DNA of 64,000 nucleotides. It comes from Mycolicibacterium novocastrense. GTDB lineage: Bacteria; Actinomycetota; Actinomycetes; Mycobacteriales; Mycobacteriaceae. Every line of letters starts with the position of its first letter. The first letter of the stretch is position 1. The translations under genes and the position numbers were made by a program. The notes under the pieces were generated by a model. That model did no database searches. It was not told the DNA's origin and worked only from the letters and a program-made list of their open reading frames with translations. The stretch lies in the NCBI RefSeq assembly GCF_001570485.1, contig NZ_BCTA01000038.1:1-64000 (forward strand). The letters are read 5' to 3'. Positions 34,451 through 43,140 of this stretch are shown here, one piece after another.

Positions 34451-34946
34451 TCTGATCCTGCGGTGTTGCACTGCCGATTCGTCCTGCGGTGCGCAGCAGT
34501 GATGCGGCGACGCCGCGTTGATAGCCGATACCGGGTGCGGATTCGAAGGCGTTGAGTACGGTGATGTCGGCCAGGCCCGCCTCGTTGAGTGTTGTGACGG
34601 CTTCGGTGAGGACCCGCAGATAGGCGGACGGCAGCATGGCGACGATCTCGTCCGGTGGTGTGCTGGCGAGTTGGGCGGCGAGCTGCGTGGCGGTGACCGA
34701 CCCGGGTTGGCCCATCTTGAGGTTGTAGGGCTTCAGGACGGTCATGGGGTCGACGAGCCCGTGTAGCGCTGAGAGGATGGCGACGCTGGCGGTGCCGCCG
34801 CAGACGCGCATCGTGTCGGCTGCTTCGCTGCGGGCAGCGGCCAGCATGAGCGCGAAGTGGCTGCTGCAGTAGAGGGATTCGGCGGGCGCAGGATGATCGA
34901 GTTTGGTTGCGCCGCAGGCCAGAAGGATCAGCACGTGCTCGGTCAA
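34431..34946 (-). CDS. DUF6884 domain protein
   Basis: 171 residues from a TTG that overlaps the upstream stop (TTGA) and follows AAGGA. The pattern VLILLACGATKLDHPAPAESLYCSSHF ... AILSALHGLVDPMTVLKPYNLKMG is the DUF6884 (YaaA-like) signature. DUF6884 genes are common on plasmids and phages. YaaA relatives limit iron-linked oxidative DNA damage, so a stress role is conceivable. Confidence 0.7.
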   Translation of the reverse strand: MTEHVLILLACGATKLDHPAPAESLYCSSHFALMLAAARSEAADTMRVCGGTASVAILSALHGLVDPMTVLKPYNLKMGQPGSVTATQLAAQLASTPPDEIVAMLPSAYLRVLTEAVTTLNEAGLADITVLNAFESAPGIGYQRGVAASLLRTAGRIGSATPQDQNVTARQ

Positions 34947-35248
34947 CGGAAGTCCTTGGATTCGATGATCGCCATGGTGACTGCGCGGCACCGAATGGGG
35001 ATGGCGACGACGGCGAGGTCCCAGCAGCGGATCTTGACTTTGCGGCCGGAGGTGGCCAGGAGCACCCGGACCCACCCGCCGGGTACACCGACGACCATGC
35101 CGGTGCGCTCGCCGGCGTTGTGCCATTGCGACTCGGGTCGCAGAGCCACTCGGTCAGCCAACTGGAACTCTCCCAGCGACGTCGCCCATGTCATCTCGGT
35201 GCTGTCGGGGTCTTGCACTGGGGTGTAGAAGCGGTCGTCGATCGGCAT
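34943..35248 (-). CDS. Small beta-rich hypothetical protein
   Basis: 101 residues. SH3-like barrel pattern (FQLADRVALRPES ... RTGMVVGVPGGWVRVLLATSGRKVKIRCWDLAVV). First gene of a coupled pair; the common leader hairpin lies at 35271-35297. Confidence 0.55.
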   Translation of the reverse strand: MPIDDRFYTPVQDPDSTEMTWATSLGEFQLADRVALRPESQWHNAGERTGMVVGVPGGWVRVLLATSGRKVKIRCWDLAVVAIPIRCRAVTMAIIESKDFR

Positions 35249-35270
35249 AGCGGGCTCCCGGGTCGGGCTT

Positions 35271-35297
35271 GGTGACCGGCCCCTCAGGACCGGCCGT
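35271..35297 (-). promoter_or_regulatory. Cassette leader hairpin
   Basis: CGGCCGGTCCTGAGGGGCCGGTCACC, then SD GGGAG. I see no TTGTCRGTG-N8-TANNNT on the minus strand upstream; the promoter is unidentified. Confidence 0.5.
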
Positions 35298-35350
35298 GTG
35301 GCATGTGAGGGTTTGAAGCGCCTCTGTCGGTGTGCTTTTGGGTGGGTTCC

Positions 35351-35680
35351 TTAGGCGGCGAGCGAGGCCAGCAGGGCGTAGCTGATGGCGTGGTACTGCT
35401 GATCGGTCATCGGGGTCGGGGTCCCGGTGGCGGGGTGGACTCCGACGACGATGGCCTCTCCGTAGATCATCGGCAGGGTGTGGGGTTCGAGTTCGGTGAC
35501 GCCGGTGAGCAGGGTCATGGCGGCCATGTTGGGTTCGGCGCCGGCGGTGTCGTCGGCGCTGTACCAGAGGGCGATGTTGTGTCGCAGATCGAGGGTGTCG
35601 GTCTGGGTTTGGTTCGCCGGCGCGGGGTCGATGTCGATGGTCTGCCACCATCCGTCGGCGCTGATGCGGAGTGCGCGCAT
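35351..35680 (-). CDS. Short DUF3846-like protein
   Basis: 109 residues. The ATG follows AGAAGGAGA. MRALRISADGWWQTIDID ... TLDLRHNIALWY ... LPMIYGEAIVVG resembles DUF3846 and the larger protein at 18326. It follows the zinc-motif gene by 66 bases. Function unknown. Confidence 0.55.
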   Translation of the reverse strand: MRALRISADGWWQTIDIDPAPANQTQTDTLDLRHNIALWYSADDTAGAEPNMAAMTLLTGVTELEPHTLPMIYGEAIVVGVHPATGTPTPMTDQQYHAISYALLASLAA

Positions 35681-35746
35681 GTTGTCTTCTCCTTCTTTGA
35701 GCGGGTCGTTGTCGGGCCGGGTGCGGGGACCTGTCGTCCGTGCTGG

Positions 35747-36298
35747 TCAGCGAGGCGGCGCGGGGGTCTGTTCGGTGAGTCGTCCTTCGGGTGTGTAGCT
35801 CCAGGTGCGGGTGCGTTTGAAGGGCCGCGGCAGGAACAGCACGTGCGCTTGCGGGGTGCGCGCGGCCATGATCGTGGCGTCGTAGTCGCGGCAGATTCCC
35901 AGCACCCAGCGCTGGGGCTTGGTGTCGGTCATGGTGTCGGGGGTGATGACGTCGGCGGCGAGCCGGTGTTCGGGGGCGCGGCGGTGTTGCCGGCGCGCGA
36001 TGTGAGGGCAGAGGCTCAGCGCCGAAATTGCGCAGTCAGGGTGCATCCCGGGGTCGAGATACGCTCGCTGGCTGGCTGATTCGGGTCCTCCTAGGAACGC
36101 GACCCACCACCCCAGGGGCTGTCCACAGGAGCCGCACAGCCGCTCGCGAGCGCACTGCAACACTCGGCTCGCTTGGATGGCCGCGAAATCGACACCTCCA
36201 TCGTCGGTTTCGTTGACGAACGGGATGGGGATGCCGCGGCGCGGGTCGTGTGGCCGTGCGGCCAGGGCGGCCGGCATCTCGTGGAGGGCGACGGTCAT
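35747..36298 (-). CDS. Hypothetical Cys/His protein
   Basis: 183 residues. CGSCGQPLGWW (~55) and HPDCAISALSLCPHI (~85) form a likely zinc site. A basic Pro-rich C-terminus follows. It overlaps the upstream gene by ATGA. Confidence 0.55.
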   Translation of the reverse strand: MTVALHEMPAALAARPHDPRRGIPIPFVNETDDGGVDFAAIQASRVLQCARERLCGSCGQPLGWWVAFLGGPESASQRAYLDPGMHPDCAISALSLCPHIARRQHRRAPEHRLAADVITPDTMTDTKPQRWVLGICRDYDATIMAARTPQAHVLFLPRPFKRTRTWSYTPEGRLTEQTPAPPR

Positions 36299-36516
36299 CG
36301 CGTGCTCTCCCCACTGGCCGGCGGGACGTTGGTGTCGTCCTCGTCGAGCCACCACTGGCCTTCCTCCTCGGCGTATTGGCGGTCGGCGCAGTTTCCGCAT
36401 GCTCCGTTCCATCCCTCGCCGTCTGTCAGCGATGCGGTGCAGCCCTCTTCGTAGGGGTCGCAGCAGATGTCGTCGGTGTCGGTGTCGGCGCTCTCGGTGG
36501 CTGGCGCGGTGGTCAT
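36295..36516 (-). CDS. Small acidic Cys-rich protein
   Basis: 73 residues. DICCDPYEEGC and CGNC suggest a metal site; very acidic. Coupled to both neighbours (TGATG upstream, ATGA downstream). No family recognised. Confidence 0.55.
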   Translation of the reverse strand: MTTAPATESADTDTDDICCDPYEEGCTASLTDGEGWNGACGNCADRQYAEEEGQWWLDEDDTNVPPASGESTR

Positions 36517-36767
36517 CAGTAGATCCCGGCGAGCTGGTCGGTGTAGAGGTCGGCGGCGTGATCGGCGGCGGCCTCGACTGCAAGGTTGGCGGCTTCTTCG
36601 GCGGCGAGGGTGTCCAGCCACGCGGTCACTTCGTCGATCTGGGCGGTCAGGGCGCGGTCCTGGGGGGTGTTCGCGGCGGCCTGTGCGTGCAGGTCCTGCA
36701 GAACGGTGCGGGCTTCGTCCGCGGAGAGCATTTCGAGGGGAAAGGCCTCGCCGTCAACGTAATACAT
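36516..36767 (-). CDS. Small acidic helical protein
   Basis: 83 residues from ATG 36767 (GTG 36779 also in frame), 11 bases after GAAGGG. Ala/Glu-rich helices (SADEARTVLQDLHAQAAAN; LDTLAAEEAANLAVEAAADHAADL). First gene of the operon reaching down to 35747 or 35351. Confidence 0.55.
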   Translation of the reverse strand: MYYVDGEAFPLEMLSADEARTVLQDLHAQAAANTPQDRALTAQIDEVTAWLDTLAAEEAANLAVEAAADHAADLYTDQLAGIY

Positions 36768-36775
36768 CGGTGGTG

Positions 36776-36928
36776 TCACCCTTCGGGGGCTCTGTGACCG
36801 GGCCCGCGGGCCTGGCCGGTTGGTGTGCGTTCTCTGTGTGAGTCGCTGCGTTCAGTGTATCGCGGGGCACTGACAATTTCGGGTGGCGGGCTGGGCGGTC
36901 GGTCTTGGTAGGGGTCTTTGGCGTCCAT
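36776..36928 (-). CDS. Possible small ORF after motif-2
   Basis: 50 codons (begins MDAKDPYQDRPPSPPPE). The ATG is 9 bases from GGTACT, so a transcript from motif-2 could be nearly leaderless. The frame runs through the downstream damage promoter and leader, which argues for caution. Confidence 0.25.
   Translation of the reverse strand: MDAKDPYQDRPPSPPPEIVSAPRYTERSDSHRERTPTGQARGPGHRAPEG
36854..36876 (-). promoter_or_regulatory. PafBC-type damage promoter
   Basis: Perfect TTGTCAGTG-N8-TACACT. Leader hairpin at 36793-36820 (GGCCAGGCCCGCGGGCCCGGTCAC). Confidence 0.87.
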
Positions 36929-36936
36929 ACCGCGGA

Positions 36937-36961
36937 AGTACCGCCGCCGGGGCGCGATTCC
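36937..36961 (-). promoter_or_regulatory. Motif-2 element (GGAAAY-N13-GGTACT)
   Basis: Minus strand CGACGGAATC, then GGTACTTCC after 13 bases. It lies upstream of a perfect damage promoter, so the operon may have tandem controls. Confidence 0.55.
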
Positions 36962-36973
36962 GTCGCCGCGCGG

Positions 36974-38299
36974 TCAGATTTCTTCGGTCGCGACCAGCCG
37001 GTCGAGGACGGTGGCTGCGGCGGCGGCGGCCTCGGAGTCGGCTTGGTGCAGCACGGTGTGGGTCTGCTCGTCCACCAGAAGCGACAGGTGGCTGCGATGG
37101 CGAGACAGCATCACGCACAGCCGCCCCGTTGTCAGGGAGAACTCGTCGGCGACGCGTTTACCGGCCATCGGGTGGACGGCGACGACCGCGGGTCGTTCGA
37201 GGCCCTGCAGAGCGTCTGCGGTACCGCAGAGCAGTCCCGGGTAGTCGGCCAGCATGGCGCGCACCGCCGCGGCCTGCGGCACGTGAGGCACCACGATGGC
37301 CAGGTCGTCCTCGGTGAGCGGGCGTGTCCCTTCGGCGGTGCAGACTTGCGCGCCGTCGAGCAGCGTCCGGACCCGCGTCACCGCCGCCGCGATCAGCGCG
37401 GTGTCGGTGCTGCCGTTGGCGACGGTGATGGCCCGGTGCGTCAGTTCTGGCAGCGGCTGGCCGTTGACGGTGATGTGTTCGGGGGGTCGTCGTGAGGTGA
37501 ACGGCAGGTCGGGGTAGAACGCCGTCTGCACGAGCGCGGTGGTGTCCGGCCCCAGCCGCCATGTGTAGGGCAGCGCGACGGTGTTGACGACCTTTGGGTG
37601 GGCGGCGGCGAGTGCGTGCGGGGCTGGCACATGCGGGCCGGTGGGCGAGTCGGCCCACCGCGCGGTGTCACCGGTGACCACGGGGTCGATTTGGCCGGGG
37701 TCTCCGACGCAAACCACCTGTGCGGCCATGGATCCGAGCGCACCGAGATCGGCGTAGGTGCACTGGTATGCCTCGTCGACGATCAAGACGTCGGCCTTGG
37801 TTTTGGACGGCTCGGAGAACAGCCACCGCGCCTTGGTGGCGACCCGGACCGCCCCTCCGCTGTTGGGCCACATCTTGGTAGCCCCGTCGAGGACGGGGCA
37901 TCCGTGGGCGTCAGGTTTGATATTGCCTCGGCCCCAAAGTAATCCGATCTTGGGGTGCTCGCAGACCGCAGACAGTCGCCGTGCGATGTCGATGGCCTGG
38001 GCGCGGGTCTGGGCGGCGATACCGACCCGCAAGCCGGCACGGTGTGACAGCGCCGCAGCCAGCAGCACGGTCAGTCGGGTCTTGCCCGCCCCTGGTGGGC
38101 TGGGAACGTTGACCACGAGATCTGCGCTCCAGACCGACATGAGCACCTGGGCGCTGATCGGGTCGTTGAGCAGTTCCATCCCCGGCCAGGCGACTGGCTT
38201 GGGAAGGGGCTTCGGTTTCGGTGCGGCGGCGGGCGCGGTGGCCGCGTTGTCGCCACCATCCTGCGCGGTGTTGGTGTTGCGTGGCTTGAGGATTCGCAT
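36974..38299 (-). CDS. Superfamily 1 DNA/RNA helicase
   Basis: 441 residues. Walker A VNVPSPPGAGKTRLT (~68), motif II ADVLIVDEAYQ, motif III CVGDPGQIDP, motif V/VI TADALQGLERPAVVAVHP ... LCVMLSRHRSHLSLLVD. This is the SF1 (RecD/Upf1-like) core, short and without extra nuclease domains. An Ala/Pro/Lys-rich N-terminal 35 residues may be flexible. It is last in a three-gene operon headed by a perfect damage promoter at 39735, with gaps of 4 bases or overlaps. Confidence 0.8.
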   Translation of the reverse strand: MRILKPRNTNTAQDGGDNAATAPAAAPKPKPLPKPVAWPGMELLNDPISAQVLMSVWSADLVVNVPSPPGAGKTRLTVLLAAALSHRAGLRVGIAAQTRAQAIDIARRLSAVCEHPKIGLLWGRGNIKPDAHGCPVLDGATKMWPNSGGAVRVATKARWLFSEPSKTKADVLIVDEAYQCTYADLGALGSMAAQVVCVGDPGQIDPVVTGDTARWADSPTGPHVPAPHALAAAHPKVVNTVALPYTWRLGPDTTALVQTAFYPDLPFTSRRPPEHITVNGQPLPELTHRAITVANGSTDTALIAAAVTRVRTLLDGAQVCTAEGTRPLTEDDLAIVVPHVPQAAAVRAMLADYPGLLCGTADALQGLERPAVVAVHPMAGKRVADEFSLTTGRLCVMLSRHRSHLSLLVDEQTHTVLHQADSEAAAAAATVLDRLVATEEI

Positions 38300-38303
38300 G
38301 GTC

Positions 38304-39467
38304 TTACTCCGTTTCTGCTGCGGCACAGAGGACGTCGAGGGGAACATCGCGGCGGCGTAGACCGGGGGTTTTGCCCGAAGCGATCCACGAGTCGGCGCGG
38401 AACTGCAACCGCCGGTACTTGGATCGGCCCATGCTGACGGTGCGGGGGTTGGGGGGTGCGGGCATCAGCGAGACCCATTGCCCGGTCGATGGGCGCTGTT
38501 CTGCGGCTACCCGTGCGACGGTGAGCAGCAGGGCACCCTTGTGTGCCGTCGCCTCGTGGACGTCGCCGTAGAAGTGGGTGGAGCGGTCGTAGGAGTCCAG
38601 CCCGCCGGACCATCCGAGGACGTCTGATCCGCTGCGTAGCCGGGCGTCCAGGCGGCGACAGCGGACGGTGAAGGTGGCCTTGGTTGTCGCAACGACCTCC
38701 CCGCCGGTCACGTGTCCGGTATGCACGGCCCGGTGTCGCCAGAGCCGATCCGACAACAGCGCCGCCTCCCATAGGTCGGCGGTGTCGCAGCGGGCGCGCA
38801 GCCCCATGGCCGCGACCGGCGGTGGCTCGGGCGCGGTCCAGCTGTAGCCCTTGTCGAATCGCTTGCACGCCGCGGTGAAGGTGTAGGCGTCGTCCTCCCG
38901 GATCGGGGTCAGCGCGTCGAGTGGGACCCCAGCGCCCACGCGCTGAGCCCACTGCCGCAGGCCGGTCACCGCCAGTGCGGATCGCCAGTGCGCGGCGTGG
39001 CGTTCGGCTTCCGGCGGCGCGCCGGTGATGAACCGCTGGCGGCTGTGCGCCAGCAGGTTGATGACGGCGTTGGTGCCCGGATAGCCCGCCCTGTCGACCC
39101 ACCATCCGATGACTGCGGACGCCGCGCGAACGCTCGGGTCGGCGTCTTTGTGGTGGGTGCGTGCCACGGATGCCAGCACGGCCAGGGTGGCCCCGTCCGC
39201 CATGACGAGCTGGGCGGGCGGCTGCGTGGGGTCCATCTGTGCGCCTGCTCGGGCCAGGGCAGGCAAGACGGCACTGCCGGTGACGGTGGTAGGCGCACCG
39301 ACCGGAGGCGTGAGAGTGGCTCGGATAGCGCCTTTTTCGGTGGTGTGTGCTTCGACGAACACTGCGGCGGGGGTCAGCGTGAAGAGTGCTTGAGCGACCC
39401 GCAGGACGGGCTTTCCGGCCTTCTCGGCTGCGAGGCGTTGCGCGAGGTCGTAGAACTCGACGGTCAT
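38304..39467 (-). CDS. Hypothetical protein, helicase operon
   Basis: 387 residues. No family recognised; alpha/beta with Trp-rich stretches (WRSALAVTGLRQWAQRVG; DVLGWSGGLDSYDRS) and a basic C-terminus (GRSKYRRLQFRADSW). It is coupled to the 61-residue gene upstream (ATGA) and to the helicase downstream (4-base gap), so it probably works with the helicase. Confidence 0.6.
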   Translation of the reverse strand: MTVEFYDLAQRLAAEKAGKPVLRVAQALFTLTPAAVFVEAHTTEKGAIRATLTPPVGAPTTVTGSAVLPALARAGAQMDPTQPPAQLVMADGATLAVLASVARTHHKDADPSVRAASAVIGWWVDRAGYPGTNAVINLLAHSRQRFITGAPPEAERHAAHWRSALAVTGLRQWAQRVGAGVPLDALTPIREDDAYTFTAACKRFDKGYSWTAPEPPPVAAMGLRARCDTADLWEAALLSDRLWRHRAVHTGHVTGGEVVATTKATFTVRCRRLDARLRSGSDVLGWSGGLDSYDRSTHFYGDVHEATAHKGALLLTVARVAAEQRPSTGQWVSLMPAPPNPRTVSMGRSKYRRLQFRADSWIASGKTPGLRRRDVPLDVLCAAAETE

Positions 39468-39649
39468 TGAGCGGCCACCTTGGCAGCGCGTCGCGCCAGC
39501 TCCCATCCGTGCTGCAATGCGTGTGCTGCTGATCCCTCGTCGTCGGTGGGGGTGGCGTAGACGTCGGTTTCGGTCAGGCCGGTGCCGGCCAGCACCTGGT
39601 GGGCGTAGGCGTGCAGTGCGCCGCTGGGATGATCGCTGTTCTCAGCCAT
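39464..39649 (-). CDS. Small hypothetical protein
   Basis: 61 residues with an acidic hinge (TPTDDEGSA) and terminal helix (HALQHGWELARRAAKVAAQ). First gene of the helicase operon, behind the common leader. Confidence 0.5.
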   Translation of the reverse strand: MAENSDHPSGALHAYAHQVLAGTGLTETDVYATPTDDEGSAAHALQHGWELARRAAKVAAQ

Positions 39650-39734
39650 GGTGGGTACCGCCTATCGGGGCTCGGTGACCGGGCTCGCAAGCCTGGCCGT
39701 CTCTGGGCGGCCCGGGGGGCCGCGCTACACCAGA

Positions 39735-39757
39735 ACTGTAGCGCGACCCACCGACAA
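39735..39757 (-). promoter_or_regulatory. PafBC-type damage promoter (helicase operon)
   Basis: Perfect TTGTCGGTG-N8-TACAGT. Leader hairpin at 39674-39700 (GGCCAGGCTTGCGAGCCCGGTCACC). Confidence 0.87.
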
Positions 39758-39771
39758 GTCCGACGCGACCG

Positions 39772-41052
39772 CTAGGAGCCAGCTCCACTGGGCACTGTGG
39801 CCGTCAGCGCGAAACCTGGTGTGCGCGTGGCGGCGTGCTCGTTTCCCACGATGACGCAGACCAGCTTCGAGCGGGGTGGGCGGTCGGGCCACGGGGTATC
39901 CCCGTCGGAGACGACGATGGTCACGTGCGGCGGTGGGCGCAGGGCGTCGGCGGCAGCGATACCTACCCGCATGTCGGTCCCTCCCCCGCCGGTGAGCACC
40001 GCGTTTTCCACGCGGCTGATCCGTTGCGGCGTTCCGTTGGCGGCATCGCACGTGAGCAGCGTGAGCCGATCGCCGCTGATGCCCGTCGACTTGAGCACGC
40101 CGCGGATCTCCGACATACCTGCGAGCAGGTCCGCGTTCGTCATGGACGCCGAGGTGTCGAGCACGATGGCGACGCGCACCTTGGGGCCGCGCATGGACGG
40201 CAGGATCAGGCCGGGGCTCTGCCGGCGGGACGGACGGGTGTAGGTGAACTGCACCCGGCCGGCGGCTTCGACGACGGCTTGTCTCGTCACTGACCGCAGT
40301 ACCCGGTGCCAGGGCACCTTGGGTGGGGTGAGCACCCCGTCGGCCCACCGTTGCAGCCCGGCGGGCACGGTTCCCCGGCCTGTCCCGGCAGATTCGCGGA
40401 CCGCCTCGGCGATCTGCCGGCGGATCAACCCGCCGGTCGCCTCGTCGACCCCGTTCTGCCCGTCGACGGCGTGGCTCGGGGGCAGCTCCCCGGGCACCGG
40501 GGCGAGGCCCGCTCCGGACCCGCAGCCCGGTTCTCCGTCCTCGGCGGAGGCGGTGTCGTCCGGGTCGTCGGGGTTGTCCTGGTCGTTGATCAGGTGCTCG
40601 TAGTAGTCCTCGGCCAAGCCGTGGTCCGCGCAGCCGAGCGCTGCGGGTGTGACCACCCCTTCTGGCAGCTCCACACCAGCGTCGAGCAGGTCGTCGTTGA
40701 TCTCGGCGTCAGCGGCGAGATTCCACACATCGTGCCGGTAGGGCTGCGGCAGCCCCGACGCCCTCTCAGCGTGCACGCGCAGCAGATGGTTGAGTTCGTG
40801 GCACAGCACACCTCCGGCTTCACGCACCGTCCACGCGCTCTCCCCCACTAGCAGTTCGGGGTCGAGATACAGCCGCCACCAACGGTCCACCGCCCACGTG
40901 CCGTAGCCGGGGACGGCCACCGGGATGAGGCTGAACAATCCGGCGGCGTAGTAGGGCATCTGTTGGAACGCCACCAGGCGCACCACCCGGAACGCCTCGC
41001 GTTCCTCAGTGGTGAGCGGGCGGGCCTGGGTGCTCACGGCCGCGTTGCTCAT
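39772..41052 (-). CDS. VWA-like metallopeptidase-domain protein (DUF2201 type)
   Basis: 426 residues. The N-terminal half has a zinc-protease signature, VLCHELNHLLRVHAER (HExxH), with an Asp/Asn-rich region after it. The C-terminal half is a VWA-like domain with a MIDAS start, IVLDTSASMTN, and GGGGTDMRVGI. This is the DUF2201 family, which pairs with MoxR ATPases; here the ATPase gene overlaps by ATGA. Together they likely form a chaperone-like remodelling pair. The substrate is unknown. Confidence 0.82.
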   Translation of the reverse strand: MSNAAVSTQARPLTTEEREAFRVVRLVAFQQMPYYAAGLFSLIPVAVPGYGTWAVDRWWRLYLDPELLVGESAWTVREAGGVLCHELNHLLRVHAERASGLPQPYRHDVWNLAADAEINDDLLDAGVELPEGVVTPAALGCADHGLAEDYYEHLINDQDNPDDPDDTASAEDGEPGCGSGAGLAPVPGELPPSHAVDGQNGVDEATGGLIRRQIAEAVRESAGTGRGTVPAGLQRWADGVLTPPKVPWHRVLRSVTRQAVVEAAGRVQFTYTRPSRRQSPGLILPSMRGPKVRVAIVLDTSASMTNADLLAGMSEIRGVLKSTGISGDRLTLLTCDAANGTPQRISRVENAVLTGGGGTDMRVGIAAADALRPPPHVTIVVSDGDTPWPDRPPRSKLVCVIVGNEHAATRTPGFALTATVPSGAGS

Positions 41053-42158
41053 GCTGCGTCCTCACTGAGCAACCCGGCGCTCTTGAGTAGCGCTTCGAAC
41101 TTGCGCATCTCGGCAGGGATGCGCGCGTTGGCCGGCCGGAACGTCGCCAGGGTGCGCGCCGCGGCGGCGGCGAAGTCCTTCACACCCGCGTCCGAGGCCG
41201 CACCGAGGGGCTTCCACGCCTTGCGGAACGCCTCGACCGTGCCGCGCTCAGCGGCCAGGGTTACCACGCCGTTGAGAACCGCCCATACCCGGTCGGGGCG
41301 CTCGTGAGCCCAGTCGACCAGCGACGGGTCTGCGGTGACGGCCTCGGGGTCGGGCAGGTCGGCGTGCTGCAACCACTGCACGAACTCCATGCCAGCCCCT
41401 TCCCCGACCAAACCCATTGCGAGCGTTTGGATCGCGGGCTGGTCGTCGGCGCGCACGTAGGCCAGCGCTCGGGCGAGCATGTCCCAGCTGCGCTCCGAGG
41501 GGTAGGCGCGGCCCCGTTCCTCCGGGGACTGCGGGAACTTGTCGAGCAGATCGGGGCGATGGTGGATGAAGCCCATGACCGCTGAGACTGTCGCCGAAAT
41601 CCGTTCGGTGCTGGCGACGACTGCGCGCGACAGCGGCAGGGTCCGCCACCGGGTGCTCATGCCGTGCAGCCAGTCGTCCACGGTCGGCTCATAGCTGATG
41701 TGGCAGAACCGGTTCGCCATCGGCGGGGCGAGGTCGTAGCCTCCTGCGGCCTGGTCGGGAGGGTTCGCGCCGGCGACCACGCGGACGTCATCGGGCAGCT
41801 GGAGGTCACCGACGACGCGATCGAGGACGACAGTCAGCATCGGCCCCTGGACGCTCTCGGGCACCGTGGTCAGCTCGTCGAGGAAGACGATGCCCGCACC
41901 GGCTTCGACGAGCCGTTTGGCCCACGCCGGGGCTTCCCGCTGGACGCCGCTGCCGTTGGGGTCCAGGTAGGGCAGCCCGCCAATTTCGGCGGGTTCGTAC
42001 TGGGAACCCAGGACGACCTCGCAGGGGATCGTCTGTGCGGCAGCGAGGCCGCGGATCAGGCTGGATTTGCCCTTGCCGGGTCGGCTCAGCAGCAGCGCCG
42101 GGACTTTCGCCATGCCGCACGCGTCGATCACGGTCACGGTGGTGTTCATGTCAGCCAT
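41049..42158 (-). CDS. MoxR-family AAA+ ATPase
   Basis: 369 residues (ATG 42158; ATG 42149 also possible). Walker A LLLSRPGKGKSSLI, Walker B AGIVFLDELTTVP, sensor 1 RVVAGANPPDQA and ANRFCHI (Arg finger region) match MoxR/RavA-type AAA+ proteins. The C-terminal half is helical. Acts with the downstream VWA protein. Damage-type promoter and common leader upstream. Confidence 0.85.
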   Translation of the reverse strand: MADMNTTVTVIDACGMAKVPALLLSRPGKGKSSLIRGLAAAQTIPCEVVLGSQYEPAEIGGLPYLDPNGSGVQREAPAWAKRLVEAGAGIVFLDELTTVPESVQGPMLTVVLDRVVGDLQLPDDVRVVAGANPPDQAAGGYDLAPPMANRFCHISYEPTVDDWLHGMSTRWRTLPLSRAVVASTERISATVSAVMGFIHHRPDLLDKFPQSPEERGRAYPSERSWDMLARALAYVRADDQPAIQTLAMGLVGEGAGMEFVQWLQHADLPDPEAVTADPSLVDWAHERPDRVWAVLNGVVTLAAERGTVEAFRKAWKPLGAASDAGVKDFAAAAARTLATFRPANARIPAEMRKFEALLKSAGLLSEDAA

Positions 42159-42242
42159 TGCAGTGGCCCTTTCAGTTGGTGACCGCCCCCGCGGGGATGG
42201 CCGTTTGGTGGTGCAGGACAGGTGGTTTGCCCTACGGGAGGA

Positions 42243-42265
42243 ACTCTATTGGGGGGTACTGACAG
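42243..42265 (-). promoter_or_regulatory. Near-consensus damage-type promoter (MoxR-VWA)
   Basis: CTGTCAGTA-N8-TAGAGT. Leader hairpin at 42178-42204 (GGCCATCCCCGCGGGGGCGGTCACC). Confidence 0.68.
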
Positions 42266-42283
42266 GTCGCGCCGAGGTTGCCC

Positions 42284-42613
42284 TCAGGCCAGTGTGTAGC
42301 CCGCCTCTGCCAGGGCGTCGGCCAAGGTGTTGCCCCAACCGCTGCCGGGCAGTTCGTCGGCGTCGAACCCGCGCTGGAGGTCCTCTCCGGTGACGCCCCA
42401 CAGGAACGTCTCGACACCGTATTCGGCACCGCCGGAGGCGGCGATGCGCGGCGCACGCTCCAGCGTGGACGCGACGACGGTGCGGTAGCCGCGCAGCGGC
42501 GGGTCCAGGACGTACAGCCCGGCGTCACCGAACCATTCGACGACCTGCTGGCCGTCGTGGACGACCCCGGCGGCCGGGCCGACGAAGCGTGCAGATCCCA
42601 AGGTGTCGTTCAT
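42284..42613 (-). CDS. Hypothetical protein
   Basis: 109 residues from the ATG 8 bases after GAAGGGG. Beta-rich start (ARFVGPAAGVVHDGQQVVEWFGDAGLYVLD) and acidic end (EDLQRGFDADELPGSGWGNTLADALAEAG). No family recognised. Confidence 0.55.
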   Translation of the reverse strand: MNDTLGSARFVGPAAGVVHDGQQVVEWFGDAGLYVLDPPLRGYRTVVASTLERAPRIAASGGAEYGVETFLWGVTGEDLQRGFDADELPGSGWGNTLADALAEAGYTLA

Positions 42614-42698
42614 TGTCATCGCCCCTTCGGGGTTCGGTGGCTCCACCCTCAGGTGGGGCCGATTGGGTTATCGCGCTGCGCGATTCGCGTTACATCTG

Positions 42699-42721
42699 AT
42701 TCTACCGGTGGGCACCGACAA
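42699..42721 (-). promoter_or_regulatory. PafBC-type damage promoter
   Basis: Perfect TTGTCGGTG-N8-TAGAAT. Leader hairpin at 42637-42662 (GGCCCCACCTGAGGGTGGAGCCACC). Confidence 0.87.
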
Positions 42722-42733
42722 GCTGGTCGGGCG

Positions 42734-42994
42734 TCACGGCCACGGGTCGTCCTCCGACCACCTTTCACCTGCCGCGAGGGGGTCGAAGTCCGGCGGCGCC
42801 GTCTCGGGGTAACGAGCGCGGATCGCGTCCATCTTCGGTGCGGTGCGCTCGTAGTAGACCTCCCAGTGGTGGTCGCACCGGGTGTAGTGCTCACCGCTGC
42901 CCGACAGCGCAGGCCGCGGGAACACGTCCCCGCTGCACTGTTCGGGGCCGTCCAGGCAGTCGTCGGTGTCGTAGTGGGTGCTCGTGTCAGCCAT
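42734..42994 (-). CDS. Small acidic Cys/His protein
   Basis: 86 residues. ATG after AAAGGG. DDCLDGPEQCSGDVF and YTRCDHHWEVYY could bind metal; very acidic. No family recognised. Own cassette. Confidence 0.55.
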   Translation of the reverse strand: MADTSTHYDTDDCLDGPEQCSGDVFPRPALSGSGEHYTRCDHHWEVYYERTAPKMDAIRARYPETAPPDFDPLAAGERWSEDDPWP

Positions 42995-43076
42995 TAAGGT
43001 GGCCCTTTCGTTGGTGACCGACCCCACGGGGTTGGCCGTTTGCGTTGTCGGACGGTGCATCCGGCGTTACACGACA

Positions 43077-43099
43077 ACGCTATCAACGACCACTGACAC
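43077..43099 (-). promoter_or_regulatory. PafBC-type damage promoter
   Basis: GTGTCAGTG-N8-TAGCGT. Leader hairpin at 43013-43039 (GGCCAACCCCGTGGGGTCGGTCACC). Confidence 0.83.
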
Positions 43100-43140
43100 G
43101 TCCGGTGGGCGCAGCCGGCCGCGATGAGGGTGGGGAGCCG

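Noticed and set aside
35321..35345. CTGTCGGTG on the plus strand
   Set aside because: No TANNNT box at the 8-base spacing and no plus-strand gene or leader follows; chance occurrence.
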